Origin: Kribbella jiaozuonensis
GTDB taxonomy: Bacteria > Actinomycetota > Actinomycetes > Propionibacteriales > Kribbellaceae
Assembly: GCF_005233875.1 (NCBI RefSeq)
Contig: NZ_SZPZ01000004.1
Span: 1,204,376 to 1,268,375, forward strand
DNA: 64,000 nt
Direction: 5' to 3'
In this document: positions 1-7,847 of the stretch, one piece after another
Position numbering within the stretch: the stretch's first letter is position 1
Layout of the letters: the number at the start of each line of letters is the position of its first letter
Program-made: the position numbers and the translations under genes
Notes under the pieces: model-generated
The model's database searches: none
Told to the model about the DNA's origin: nothing
What the model saw: the letters and a program-made list of their open reading frames with translations, nothing else

Positions 1-1
1 G

Positions 2-1579
2 TTGACAGATCTGCAATGGAAGCGTGGCCGGTACGACGAACAGGAGCTCGAGAAGCTCTACACCGGCAACGACAGCCGCGCAGCCATTGTCCTGCGTGAA
101 GTCCAGGACAAGCTCTCCGACGTACACACGATGAGAGCGCTCGGCTTCTGCGTCTCGATCGCGCACGCCGACTACATGGCCAAGGTATTCAACGACGCCG
201 GCATCCCGGCACGGTCTGTCTCTGGACTAACCCTGAGCGCGGAGCGCGACCAGGCGCTACGTGACCTGAAGGACCGCCGCGTCAACGCGCTATTCGCCGC
301 CGACCTTTTCAACGAAGGGCTGGACCTTCCCGAGGTCAACACCGTGCTCTTCCTCCGCCCGACCGAGAGTCCCACGGTCTTCCTCCAGCAGCTGGGTCGC
401 GGGCTGCGGCAGGCGGACGGCAAACCCGTCCTCACCGCACTCGACTTCGTCGGACACCAACGCAAAGAGTTTCGCTTTGACTTGCGATTCCGAGCTCTCA
501 CCGGCAATACCCGCCGAGGTCTAGAGCGACAGGTCGAACAAGGCTTCCCGCTCCTACCATCCGGGTGTCAGATCGTCCTCGACAAAGTCGCGCAGGAAGT
601 GGTCCTCTCCAACCTCCGCGGCCAAGTCACCGGACGCTGGCAGGACATGGTGAAGGAGCTGAGGGCGCAAGGCGAGCAGACCCTGCCAACATTCCTCGAA
701 GAATCGGGCGCCGACCTCAGCGACGTACTGCGGACTGGGCGGAGCTGGACCGCTCTCCGCCGCGACGCCGGGCTGCCTACTCGGCAGGGCGCCGCGCACG
801 AGTCGAGCCTCCTGCGACGTGTACGCGCTCTGGCCCACGTGGACGACCCCGAGCGACTTCAAACGTATCGACGCCTCCTCCAGGACGACGGCCCGACGTA
901 CGACGACCTGCCGCCGACCCACCGCGCCTACGCCCGGATGCTGTTCTTCTCACTATGGCCAAACGGTGGGGGGTTCTCGTCCTACGCCGACGGTCTCAAC
1001 GCACTTCGTCAGGAACGTGCCGTCCGGGACGAACTGCTCGAGGTCACGGAGTTCGCGATGGACCACGCTCGCCACCGCACCGCCCGGCTTGCCAGCCCGC
1101 TCGGCGACCTGCCGCTGCGCGTGCATGCCCAATATCAGCGCGAGGAGATCCTGGCTGCCCTCGACTATGCCAACCTTCAGCGGCGCCCGAGCACGTTCCA
1201 ATCCGGAGTCGTCTACGCCCAGGAACGCAACGTTGACGCCTTCCTGGTCACCCTCACCAAATCTGAGGCGGACTACTCTCCCACGACGATGTACCGCGAC
1301 TACGCAATCAGCCCGACCCTGTTCCACTGGGAGTCGCAGAGCAACACGTCCGTGGACTCCCCGACGGGTCAGCGCTACCTCAACCATCGCGACCTAGACA
1401 CGAGCATCTTGATCTTCGCCCGGCAGCACAAACTCACAGACCTAGGCACTGCCCCTTACCTCTTCCTGGGCCCAGCTACCTACACCACACACACCGGCAG
1501 CCGCCCCATAGCCATCACCTGGCAACTAACCCACCCCATGCCGACAGAGGTCTTCCAGGCTGCATCCGTCGTCGCCTGA
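2..1579 (+). CDS. DEAD/DEAH-box helicase, DUF3427 type (C-terminal part)
   Basis: This is the C-terminal portion of a superfamily 2 helicase; the frame is open to the window edge, so the DEAD/DEAH ATPase lobe lies outside. The second RecA-like lobe is visible: a motif V-like ADLFNEGLDLPEVN around residues 99-113 and motif VI QQLGRGLRQ at about 129-137, with the arginine finger. The last ~150 residues match the DUF3427 domain typical of helicases that often also carry an N-terminal PLD nuclease. The product is probably a cytoplasmic DNA translocase or helicase; its specific role is unknown. The nominal TTG at base 2 should not be taken as a real start. Confidence 0.85.
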   Translation: MTDLQWKRGRYDEQELEKLYTGNDSRAAIVLREVQDKLSDVHTMRALGFCVSIAHADYMAKVFNDAGIPARSVSGLTLSAERDQALRDLKDRRVNALFAADLFNEGLDLPEVNTVLFLRPTESPTVFLQQLGRGLRQADGKPVLTALDFVGHQRKEFRFDLRFRALTGNTRRGLERQVEQGFPLLPSGCQIVLDKVAQEVVLSNLRGQVTGRWQDMVKELRAQGEQTLPTFLEESGADLSDVLRTGRSWTALRRDAGLPTRQGAAHESSLLRRVRALAHVDDPERLQTYRRLLQDDGPTYDDLPPTHRAYARMLFFSLWPNGGGFSSYADGLNALRQERAVRDELLEVTEFAMDHARHRTARLASPLGDLPLRVHAQYQREEILAALDYANLQRRPSTFQSGVVYAQERNVDAFLVTLTKSEADYSPTTMYRDYAISPTLFHWESQSNTSVDSPTGQRYLNHRDLDTSILIFARQHKLTDLGTAPYLFLGPATYTTHTGSRPIAITWQLTHPMPTEVFQAASVVA

Positions 1580-1877
1580 TTGCTGCTTCGACTGCGAGTG
1601 CGACCGGTAAGGCCGATCGACAGTGCAACAACTGCACATCTGCTACTGCAAACCCTCTGGAGAATTACGAGAACAGGGCCGCAAACATTGTCGACCGCCC
1701 AAAGCGGAGGCTCCAAACTGCGAGCGGAGGCATAGTCGCAGATGAGATTCGGCCAAGAAAGGCGCGACGGCCCAACTAGATCACGGTCTGCACTCCTGTT
1801 GGGCCCCACCCAGCTAGGGAGGGTGATTGCGTAGCAAGTGATGCCGACTCGTCGTAGATGTTGCCCACAGCGCATAT

Positions 1878-2684
1878 TCAGAGAGCGGTGGGCGCAGCCT
1901 CTGGGATCACCTCTGGTGGTAACGGACGAGCGACCGAGTTCTTGGGACCCAGATGATGTCTGAGGTCGACATCATGTGTGAACGCGTGGCGCACAGCCGA
2001 CGCTCCGGCGTTGGCGAAGGTGGCGAGGCTGCTGATGCGCGTGGCGCCCCTCCAGACCTCTGGGTTCCCATCCGTTGGAACCGAGAAGTGGACGATCTCG
2101 ATACCTCGGTCTTGGAACGGGGCCGTCTGCAAGTAGCGCGCGCCGCCCGTTCCACACACGTACTCGGCGGCACCAACAGCACAGGTGAGATCAGCGAGGC
2201 GCGCTGAGCGGTCGGCCGACACGCGGAAGTCGCTGCTGCGGACGACTGCGCCAGGCCAGCGAAGTAGTTCGAGAAGGCACGCGGTGGATACGATCGCGGC
2301 CTCTGCGAGTGAATCGGTTTGGGTGATCGTTTGGGTCACCTGGGCGATGGTGGCCTCGATCTCTGGCCAATGCCGACCCCGGCCGTGATGCTGCCTTGTC
2401 ATCCCGAGGATACGGCGAACTGATCGGTCCCGTTCCAAGACTCGGATGTCCCTGATCAGGCTGTCGCGGCCGTTCGGTGCACCGACCGGTAGAGACATCC
2501 ATTGCTGAGCGCTCGGGTCATCACGGCTGCCCAGTCGCGCACGGTGCTGGTAGTCGCGGCGCGCGAATTGGACGTCGTCGAGTGCGATCCAGATATCTGC
2601 GGCGAACAACTTCGCCAGCGTAGACAGGCGCGGGAACAGGTTCGGCTGGTGGATTGCGCAGAGCTGTCCAGGCGATCGATTCAT
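1878..2684 (-). CDS. WbqC-like family protein
   Basis: This 268-residue protein opens with AIHQPNLFPRLSTLAKLF and then ALDDVQFARRDYQHRARL, the conserved N-terminal pattern of the WbqC family. Family members are found in surface-polysaccharide and sugar-modification loci, but their chemistry is poorly defined. It is the last gene of a three-gene minus-strand operon; its ATG overlaps the stop of the YdcF gene by 4 bases. There is no signal peptide or membrane segment, so it should be cytoplasmic. The family call is firm and the function is open. Confidence 0.8.
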   Translation of the reverse strand: MNRSPGQLCAIHQPNLFPRLSTLAKLFAADIWIALDDVQFARRDYQHRARLGSRDDPSAQQWMSLPVGAPNGRDSLIRDIRVLERDRSVRRILGMTRQHHGRGRHWPEIEATIAQVTQTITQTDSLAEAAIVSTACLLELLRWPGAVVRSSDFRVSADRSARLADLTCAVGAAEYVCGTGGARYLQTAPFQDRGIEIVHFSVPTDGNPEVWRGATRISSLATFANAGASAVRHAFTHDVDLRHHLGPKNSVARPLPPEVIPEAAPTAL

Positions 2685-3355
2685 ACGGTCATCAGGCGGC
2701 TGGTATAGCCGGCCGAGATTAAGCGGTGGTAGGCCGACTCAACGTCGTCTGGGACGACCTGATCGACTGCGAATCCAAGAGCCGGATACTCCATCACCCG
2801 TTGGAGATCGCCAACCAGCATGTCCAGCACGAGTTTGGTGTCTCCAATACTCGCGAGGTAGTCGTCGAAACCGATCGGCTCGGAGGCACAGATGGCTCGG
2901 ACCTCGGGCCAAACCTTCTGGCAGGTGGCGAATGCTCGCCGTTCCATGTAGGGCTTGGAGATGAGCAGAACAGAGCTGACTGATGTGCCGGTAGCCGCGA
3001 GCAGGGCTCGCGTCAGGGCTATATTCTCGCCGGTGTTGGTGGCACGCGTCTCGATTCTGATTGCGGTGGCAGGCACGCCGAGTTCGACAGCGTGTTCGCG
3101 GTAGTGCACAGCCTCGCCACGAGGGAATCGTGCCGCTGTGGTGCGGCTGCTGGCACCGGTGAAGACGATCACCGGGAAGAGTTGCTCGTGGTACAACTTC
3201 GCGGCAAAAGTCGCGACTCCAAGATCATGGCTACCCAGTCCGATGCCCACATTGACCGGTTCCAACTGGTGGTGCATGAGGTGGTAGTCCCAGATCGTCC
3301 GGGCGTCATGGATCTCCTTCGCCGAGACTCCGTCAGTCATCAACTCACCTTTCAT
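2681..3355 (-). CDS. YdcF/ElyC/SanA (DUF218) family protein
   Basis: The 224-residue product carries the DUF218 fold signatures: GLGSHD after the first strand, VIVFTGASS, then EAVHYREHAVELGVP and the characteristic ETRATNTGENI. DUF218 proteins include SanA/ElyC envelope proteins and soluble YdcF; this copy lacks an N-terminal membrane helix and looks soluble. It overlaps the upstream HTH regulator gene by an ATGA junction and the downstream WbqC gene by another. A second ATG at 3340 with GGTGAG just upstream is an alternative start. Nucleotide or sugar binding is plausible from the family, but the substrate is unknown. Confidence 0.8.
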   Translation of the reverse strand: MKGELMTDGVSAKEIHDARTIWDYHLMHHQLEPVNVGIGLGSHDLGVATFAAKLYHEQLFPVIVFTGASSRTTAARFPRGEAVHYREHAVELGVPATAIRIETRATNTGENIALTRALLAATGTSVSSVLLISKPYMERRAFATCQKVWPEVRAICASEPIGFDDYLASIGDTKLVLDMLVGDLQRVMEYPALGFAVDQVVPDDVESAYHRLISAGYTSRLMTV

Positions 3356-4440
3356 GGGTTTACTTGAGCCTCGATCGATCCAATGATTCGGTCGATGCTC
3401 GCGACCTGATGAAACAACTGATGTGTGCCGGCCAGGTCTCGGCAGCGCTCCAACGTCGCCAAACCCTCGGAACGTGTCTCACGATCGGACACGAGGATGT
3501 GTCCACGTGCGGTGTCGAGCTTCACGTTCTGGAGGGGCGTGCCGGCTCCCTGAGCAGCCTGCGCGATATCAATGTGACGGTGCGCGTCATCACACCTGTC
3601 GAGTGCAAGATGTGCGAGAGCCAACTTCTGATGCCCGACGTTCCACTCGTCCGGCTCGTCGAGTTCCTCGAACTCAGAGATCGCCGATTCGATCACCGCG
3701 ACGGCCGTCAACTTCTCGATGCCGGCTGATTCCGGCACTTTCGTCAGAGCGGTTCCGATCCAAAGACGTGCCCGTACCTGGTCGAGCACGCTCAGGCGCG
3801 GGTCAGCTGAGAGCTCTTGATAGCTCTTGGCAGAGCGCTCGAGTTGTCCCGACATCTCATGTACCACGGTGAGCAGTAGCTCGACCTGCGCCATACGGCG
3901 TTCTGCCCGCAGGTCGCCGAATACCTGGAGAGCCTGACGGTACGCGGACAATGCTGAGCCCGGCCCCGATAAACGTCCTTGGTCGCGAGCGACATCGCCA
4001 AGGAGCATCAAAGTGCGTCCCCGAAGATGGACAGACTCGTCGTCGAGCCGGCCGGAGTCAGTCCGAGCGAGCCATCGTGCAGCCAGAATCGAGGCGAGAT
4101 TGAAGTTCTGCTGCGATGCACTGAGGCGAGCACGGTCCAGATCATCGATCCACTCGTCGTTGCTCCAAACTCTCGCTGTGCCCCGCCCCGTACCGACCAT
4201 TATCGAGTTTGCAGTCAGCTCATCGAATCGAGCCTGCTCTTCTGCGGTGGTGCGCGCTAAGACGGTATCCAGCGCTGCCTGCATCGCAGCCTGAGGGCGC
4301 CGCATGCCGCCGTTCGACTCCCACTTCGACACTGTTCGGATCCCCACACCGAGATGCTCGGCGAACCCTCGCACGCTGAAGCGCAGAGCCAGCCTGAGCG
4401 CTCTTGCTTCTCGGCCGGTCCAAGTGTTCACAGTGCGCAC
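3352..4440 (-). CDS. XRE-type HTH regulator with TPR-like C-terminus
   Basis: A helix-turn-helix of the XRE/Cro type occupies roughly residues 10-70 (LALRFSVRGFAEHLGVGIRTVSKWE). It is followed by ~280 residues of helical repeats resembling TPRs, the architecture of actinobacterial ligand-sensing regulators. I chose GTG 4440 because a strong GGGAGGGAGG lies 6 bases upstream; an in-frame TTG at 4461 lies upstream of that site. It is the first gene of the operon with the YdcF and WbqC genes and probably controls its own operon. The effector is not recognisable. Confidence 0.8.
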   Translation of the reverse strand: MRTVNTWTGREARALRLALRFSVRGFAEHLGVGIRTVSKWESNGGMRRPQAAMQAALDTVLARTTAEEQARFDELTANSIMVGTGRGTARVWSNDEWIDDLDRARLSASQQNFNLASILAARWLARTDSGRLDDESVHLRGRTLMLLGDVARDQGRLSGPGSALSAYRQALQVFGDLRAERRMAQVELLLTVVHEMSGQLERSAKSYQELSADPRLSVLDQVRARLWIGTALTKVPESAGIEKLTAVAVIESAISEFEELDEPDEWNVGHQKLALAHLALDRCDDAHRHIDIAQAAQGAGTPLQNVKLDTARGHILVSDRETRSEGLATLERCRDLAGTHQLFHQVASIDRIIGSIEAQVNP

Positions 4441-4601
4441 AGCATTCCTCCCTCCCTGCAATCAAAGCAGGTTCACCCCCAGTTCGCAGCGAAGGTGCCA
4501 CAGAAGTGCCACAGACGGCCATTGGGCGGCAAGCGGGGGAACAGCAGGCTGATCAGTGCATCGACGGACAACCGCGATGGACAACAACCGGGAGGTGGGT
4601 C

Positions 4602-4694
4602 ATGAGCCAGGGATTCTGGCTGTTGAGCATCGTCGCCTGTCTGCTGTACGTCGAGCTTGTTCGCGACATCAATCGCGAGGTGCGCGATCTGTGA
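4602..4694 (+). CDS. 30-residue small hydrophobic protein
   Basis: This micro-gene encodes MSQGFWLLSIVACLLYVELV plus a charged tail with RDINREVRDL, so a single short transmembrane or amphipathic helix is likely. GGGAGG lies 9 bases before the ATG, a credible ribosome site. Its TGA overlaps the GTG of the next small gene (GTGA), which argues that both are translated. It diverges from the XRE operon. It matches no family I recognise. Its position upstream of a toxin/immunity pair is suggestive only. Confidence 0.5.
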   Translation: MSQGFWLLSIVACLLYVELVRDINREVRDL

Positions 4695-4879
4695 CTGCTC
4701 CTCTTGACTCACGACCGGACGACCACCGCGTCTGCGTTTGGTATGGCAAGCACAAGATCATCGAGCATTTCGCTGATCAGGCAAACGCAGCTCGGTTCGA
4801 GGCGGCGATGCATCGCCGATTCGCGAGTCTCCGGGTTACGAACGAGCCTATGGCGGTGCCAGGTGGTGGCCACATGTGA
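4691..4879 (+). CDS. 62-residue hypothetical protein
   Basis: The gene starts at a GTG that overlaps the preceding micro-gene stop by 4 bases. The product has a compact alpha/beta look: VCVWYGKHKIIEHFADQANA, then AARFEAAMHRRFASLRV and a glycine-rich end. No signal peptide or membrane segment is seen. The translational coupling and the protein-like composition support it; the family is unrecognised. Confidence 0.5.
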   Translation: MTAPLDSRPDDHRVCVWYGKHKIIEHFADQANAARFEAAMHRRFASLRVTNEPMAVPGGGHM

Positions 4880-4889
4880 AGGATCCGTG

Positions 4890-5144
4890 GTGACTCCGGT
4901 TCTAGACCGTCCAGCGGACTACAGCCGGCCACTCGCGCCGGGCTATCTCCTGCGGAATCTTCAGGTCTTCGCGGTTGTGGTTCCTAGCATGCTGCAGCTC
5001 GCCGCACTGTCAACGGTCACCAATATCAAGGACACCTTCGAGAGGGCCACTGGCCGGGAATTCGAGACCGGCTGGCGCGGTGTAGTGACAAGGCCTGCAC
5101 TGCGCCAGCCGTTCCAACACAACTCAGCAGTCGACCCTCAGTGA
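4890..5144 (+). CDS. 84-residue hypothetical protein
   Basis: A GTG at 4890 lies 6 bases after AAGGA and 10 bases after the preceding stop. The product contains a hydrophobic stretch LLRNLQVFAVVVPSMLQLAA and then TNIKDTFERATGREFETGWR. The C-terminal 20 residues look less protein-like. The next helical reading frame begins without a good start codon, so a frame disruption in this area is possible. The function is unknown and the gene itself is only moderately likely. Confidence 0.35.
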   Translation: MTPVLDRPADYSRPLAPGYLLRNLQVFAVVVPSMLQLAALSTVTNIKDTFERATGREFETGWRGVVTRPALRQPFQHNSAVDPQ

Positions 5145-5190
5145 GGCGGACATTTCACAGATCGAACAGCTTAAGTTTCAGCTACATGGT

Positions 5191-5412
5191 TTGGCTGACC
5201 AGTCGCGGCAGGGCGCTGGGAGCCTTGCCGCGTTCAAGCTTCGGTTCGAGCAGACGAGTCAACACGTTCAGGCGTTAATCTCGGGCTCGGCGACCGGTGC
5301 CGATCGGGATATCGCTGCGGTGCTTGATGCTGCGGGCAAATCGGTCGATCAAGCCGTCCAAGCACTACAGATCGCTGAGGCTGGATGCCGCAGCTACGCA
5401 AACCAGATCTGA
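5191..5412 (+). CDS. small helical protein, ESX/WXG100-like in character
   Basis: The product is alanine/glutamine-rich and almost wholly helical: AAFKLRFEQTSQHVQALI, a short glycine turn, then DIAAVLDAAGKSVDQAVQAL. Two amphipathic helices with a central turn recall WXG100-type secretion partners, although no WXG motif is present. The only in-frame start is TTG 5191. Coding-like sequence continues upstream to 5089 without ATG or GTG, so the true start, or a frameshift, is unresolved. It lies 12 bases before the toxin gene and is probably part of the same locus. Confidence 0.45.
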   Translation: MADQSRQGAGSLAAFKLRFEQTSQHVQALISGSATGADRDIAAVLDAAGKSVDQAVQALQIAEAGCRSYANQI

Positions 5413-5424
5413 TGCCATCCGTCG

Positions 5425-6279
5425 ATGTCCTCCGAACTCCAGCGTGTTGCTCAGGGTCTGGTCGATGTACTCGACGAAATGCCCAGGATGGTTGCGTTTC
5501 TGCAGCGCACAGCTCAAGCCTGTCGAGAGAACGCAGCGTTGATCGGTTCGATGTCCAGCAACAGGGCCGCACAGATGGCCGCTGTTCAGCTCGATGAGGC
5601 GGCCAGACGCTGTGACGAGGCTGCGCACTACGCAAGTCTGGCGCCGCAACGGGCACGAGCCTGGGCCGAGGAGATGGTCAGCGGGGTACGGGTGGCTCAG
5701 CGGGTCCCGCCCGCTGAACGGCAACAGGTGCGCATCGAACTCGAAAGAGACTCAGCAAAGCCGAACACCCCCTCTACAGACCAGCGTCAGGTCATCGAAC
5801 TCTCGACGACAGATCCAGACCACCTTCCGCAACTGAACAGCCCGCCGGCCGACTCAACCATCCGCGTCGACGGCAAGTTTGAGTACGACACTGACGGCGT
5901 GGGCCGAGTGATCGGAGCAAGGGCTGTGCTCGACCTGATCGATCTCGATCACCCGCGAGACTCCGGCGCACAACGAAGGCTGGCCGGCAAGCTGCCCGGA
6001 GATCATGCCGGTCACATCTTCGCGCGCATCTTCAGAGGTCCGATCGGGACTTTGAATCTGCTTCCGATGCGCGGGTCGGACGTCAACCTCAGCCAGTACA
6101 AGACGTTGGAGAACCATTGGCGTCGGCTCATCGAGCAGGGTGAGTCGATCGATGTCACCGTCGGGTTCAAGTACTCCGACGACAGCCTCCGACCGGATAC
6201 CATTCGAGTTCGCTACAAGCATGCGGGTGGAGTCGTGCGGGTTGCCATCGACAACAAACCGAAGCGAGGGAGGAGCTGA
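5425..6279 (+). CDS. polymorphic-toxin-like protein with DNA/RNA non-specific endonuclease domain
   Basis: The N-terminal ~95 residues form a helical delivery-like region, followed by a low-complexity linker. The C-terminal ~120 residues match the Endonuclease NS_2 type nuclease: KLPGDHAGHIFARIFRGP carries the catalytic DH-GH pattern, then GTLNLLPM, NLSQYKTLENHW and the end strand RPDTIRVRYKH. The layout is that of a secreted antibacterial toxin, with ESX-like or LXG-like delivery inferred from the helical N-terminus. A YezG-type immunity gene follows after one base. The RBS is weak, suggesting coupling to the upstream helical gene. Confidence 0.75.
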   Translation: MSSELQRVAQGLVDVLDEMPRMVAFLQRTAQACRENAALIGSMSSNRAAQMAAVQLDEAARRCDEAAHYASLAPQRARAWAEEMVSGVRVAQRVPPAERQQVRIELERDSAKPNTPSTDQRQVIELSTTDPDHLPQLNSPPADSTIRVDGKFEYDTDGVGRVIGARAVLDLIDLDHPRDSGAQRRLAGKLPGDHAGHIFARIFRGPIGTLNLLPMRGSDVNLSQYKTLENHWRRLIEQGESIDVTVGFKYSDDSLRPDTIRVRYKHAGGVVRVAIDNKPKRGRS

Positions 6280-6280
6280 C

Positions 6281-6691
6281 ATGATCGGTGAAGCGGAAGC
6301 GCAACTCGCGGCAGTCGGGCAGGCGCTCGCGCGGTCCGTTCCATCGGGCTGGCAGCAGCTCGAGCTGAAGGTCTCCGGAGCGGGCGGAATGACCCGGACG
6401 ATTGTGGCTGCAACCTGCGAGGACGGTACGGTCGATCGGGAGTGCGAGCTTGACGACGACGGCGAGGACGCCGCGGCCGAGCTTCGTGAAGCGATGTATC
6501 AGGAGAGGAAGGGGACCTGGTACAACGCCCGGTTGACGCTCGACAGGTCCGGGCAACTCGATGCCGAATTCGACTATGAGAATCCACCCTTCGATGGCGA
6601 CGCAGATCGCGGCCTTCTGATTGAAGACGAGCGGCTCTTTCCGCGAGACGCCGACTCGCTTCCTGACTGGCATCCCTCCCGCGAACGCTGA
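6281..6691 (+). CDS. YezG-family (DUF600) immunity protein
   Basis: The 136-residue acidic protein ends with the family hallmark WYNARLTLDRSGQLDAEFDY followed by ENPPF, as in YezG immunity proteins that neutralise nuclease toxins. GGGAGGAG precedes the ATG and the gene starts one base after the toxin stop, the usual toxin-immunity order. It should act in the cytoplasm by binding the adjacent nuclease. The pairing is inferred from gene order and the known association of this family with NS_2 nucleases. Confidence 0.8.
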   Translation: MIGEAEAQLAAVGQALARSVPSGWQQLELKVSGAGGMTRTIVAATCEDGTVDRECELDDDGEDAAAELREAMYQERKGTWYNARLTLDRSGQLDAEFDYENPPFDGDADRGLLIEDERLFPRDADSLPDWHPSRER

Positions 6692-7022
6692 ATCCGCAAT
6701 GGCGGCGCTCTCTCCAGGTTTCTGGGGGTGGAGCGCGGCTTGGGCCACGTCGTGGCGCAAGGGCTCGTGAGCGGGCAGGTCCTGACGCAGATCGACCCAC
6801 TGCGGTCGCACCATCCGAGGCGGTCGCGCCTCGAGAGGTTCCGCTCGCCTATCCCGGTGCGCCGCGGGGCGGGGCGGTCGAACGCGCGGCAGCGCCACGT
6901 CCGGCGATAGCCGGAAGGGATGCTCCGGGCGATAAGCCCGGGGGTGGGTGGGTGCGGCGCGGAGCACGGCGACGAAGGAGTCGCGCGTAGCACCGCGATG
7001 GGCCGACTCTCTCCTACCAAAG
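6692..7022. other. 331-base intergenic region
   Basis: Two genes converge here. I see no convincing coding sequence, tRNA or strong terminator hairpin. Composition shifts from the somewhat lower-GC accessory stretch to normal high-GC sequence. Confidence 0.5.
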
Positions 7023-7739
7023 TCAGCGGGTGAGGTCTGCTGTGAATTGGTAGGCGTCGCCTCTGTAGTGGTTGGTGCCGGAGAGGAGGGGGGTGGTGTC
7101 TTGGGTGTAGGCGACTTCGGTGGCTACCAGGATGGCTGCGGCGGGGGTGAGGTTGAGGAGGGTGGCCAGGGTTTCGGTGGCGTTTTGGGCTTGGACTGTG
7201 TAGCGGGAGTAGGCGAATTCGATGCCGTGGGTGGAGAAGAGTTCGTAGAGGGAGGCGTCGGTCAGGTCGGTGCCGGGTAGCCAAGGGGCTACGGCCAAGG
7301 GAATGACCAGGTCTTCGACGGTTACGGGGCGGCCGTCCATGCCGCGGAGGCGGCGGATGGCGGTGACGGGGGCGGTGGGGGCGAGGTGGAGGCGGTGGGC
7401 CTCGTCGAGGGTGGCGGGGCGTTCTCGGTGGTCGAGGATTTCCGAGGTGGGGCGGAAGCCGAGTTCGTGGGCCATCTCGGTGAATGACTGGAGCCGGCTC
7501 GGGGGCTCGCGCAGTACAAGGTCGCGGACGTACCAGCCGCGTTGAGGTGATGGGGCGATGAGGCCGTCGTCGGAGGCGGCCTGGAAGCCGGCGCGGACGG
7601 TCATCCGGCTGAGCCCGGTCTCCAGAGCGAACTGACGTTCGCTCGGCAGGCGGCTGCCGCTGGGGTACTTCCCGCGGACGATCCCCTCGCGGATCCGTTT
7701 CTTGACGCGCTCAACGGCGGGCTCAGTCACGGCGGTCAC
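7023..7739 (-). CDS. GntR family (HutC/UTRA) transcriptional regulator
   Basis: The 238-residue protein has a GntR winged helix at residues ~5-75 (SGSRLPSERQFALETGLSRMTV) and a UTRA effector domain from ~90 to the end. UTRA proteins of this size sense phosphorylated sugars. I start at GTG 7739; GTG 7730 is also possible. It diverges from the sugar ABC/GH4 operon, and the shared intergenic region holds three AACTGGT elements, so it is very probably the local repressor. The fold is like DasR/NagR, which fits the amino-sugar genes it faces. Confidence 0.88.
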   Translation of the reverse strand: MTAVTEPAVERVKKRIREGIVRGKYPSGSRLPSERQFALETGLSRMTVRAGFQAASDDGLIAPSPQRGWYVRDLVLREPPSRLQSFTEMAHELGFRPTSEILDHRERPATLDEAHRLHLAPTAPVTAIRRLRGMDGRPVTVEDLVIPLAVAPWLPGTDLTDASLYELFSTHGIEFAYSRYTVQAQNATETLATLLNLTPAAAILVATEVAYTQDTTPLLSGTNHYRGDAYQFTADLTR

Positions 7740-7847
7740 TATACCAGTTTCACGACCCAAGCCAGGCACAATCCCAAACTGGTTCACACTGGCATAACTG
7801 GTTTCAGCGTCGTAAGGTGGCCGGAAGTCACAGACGAAGGAGTCACG
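7740..7847. promoter_or_regulatory. divergent promoter region with three AACTGGT operator elements
   Basis: AACTGGT occurs at 7777-7783 and 7796-7802 (19 bases apart, same orientation) and in reverse at 7743-7749. The element resembles half of the GntR/HutC operator ACTGGT-n-ACCAGT. Its position between the regulator and the operon it faces supports an operator role; binding is inferred. Confidence 0.55.
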
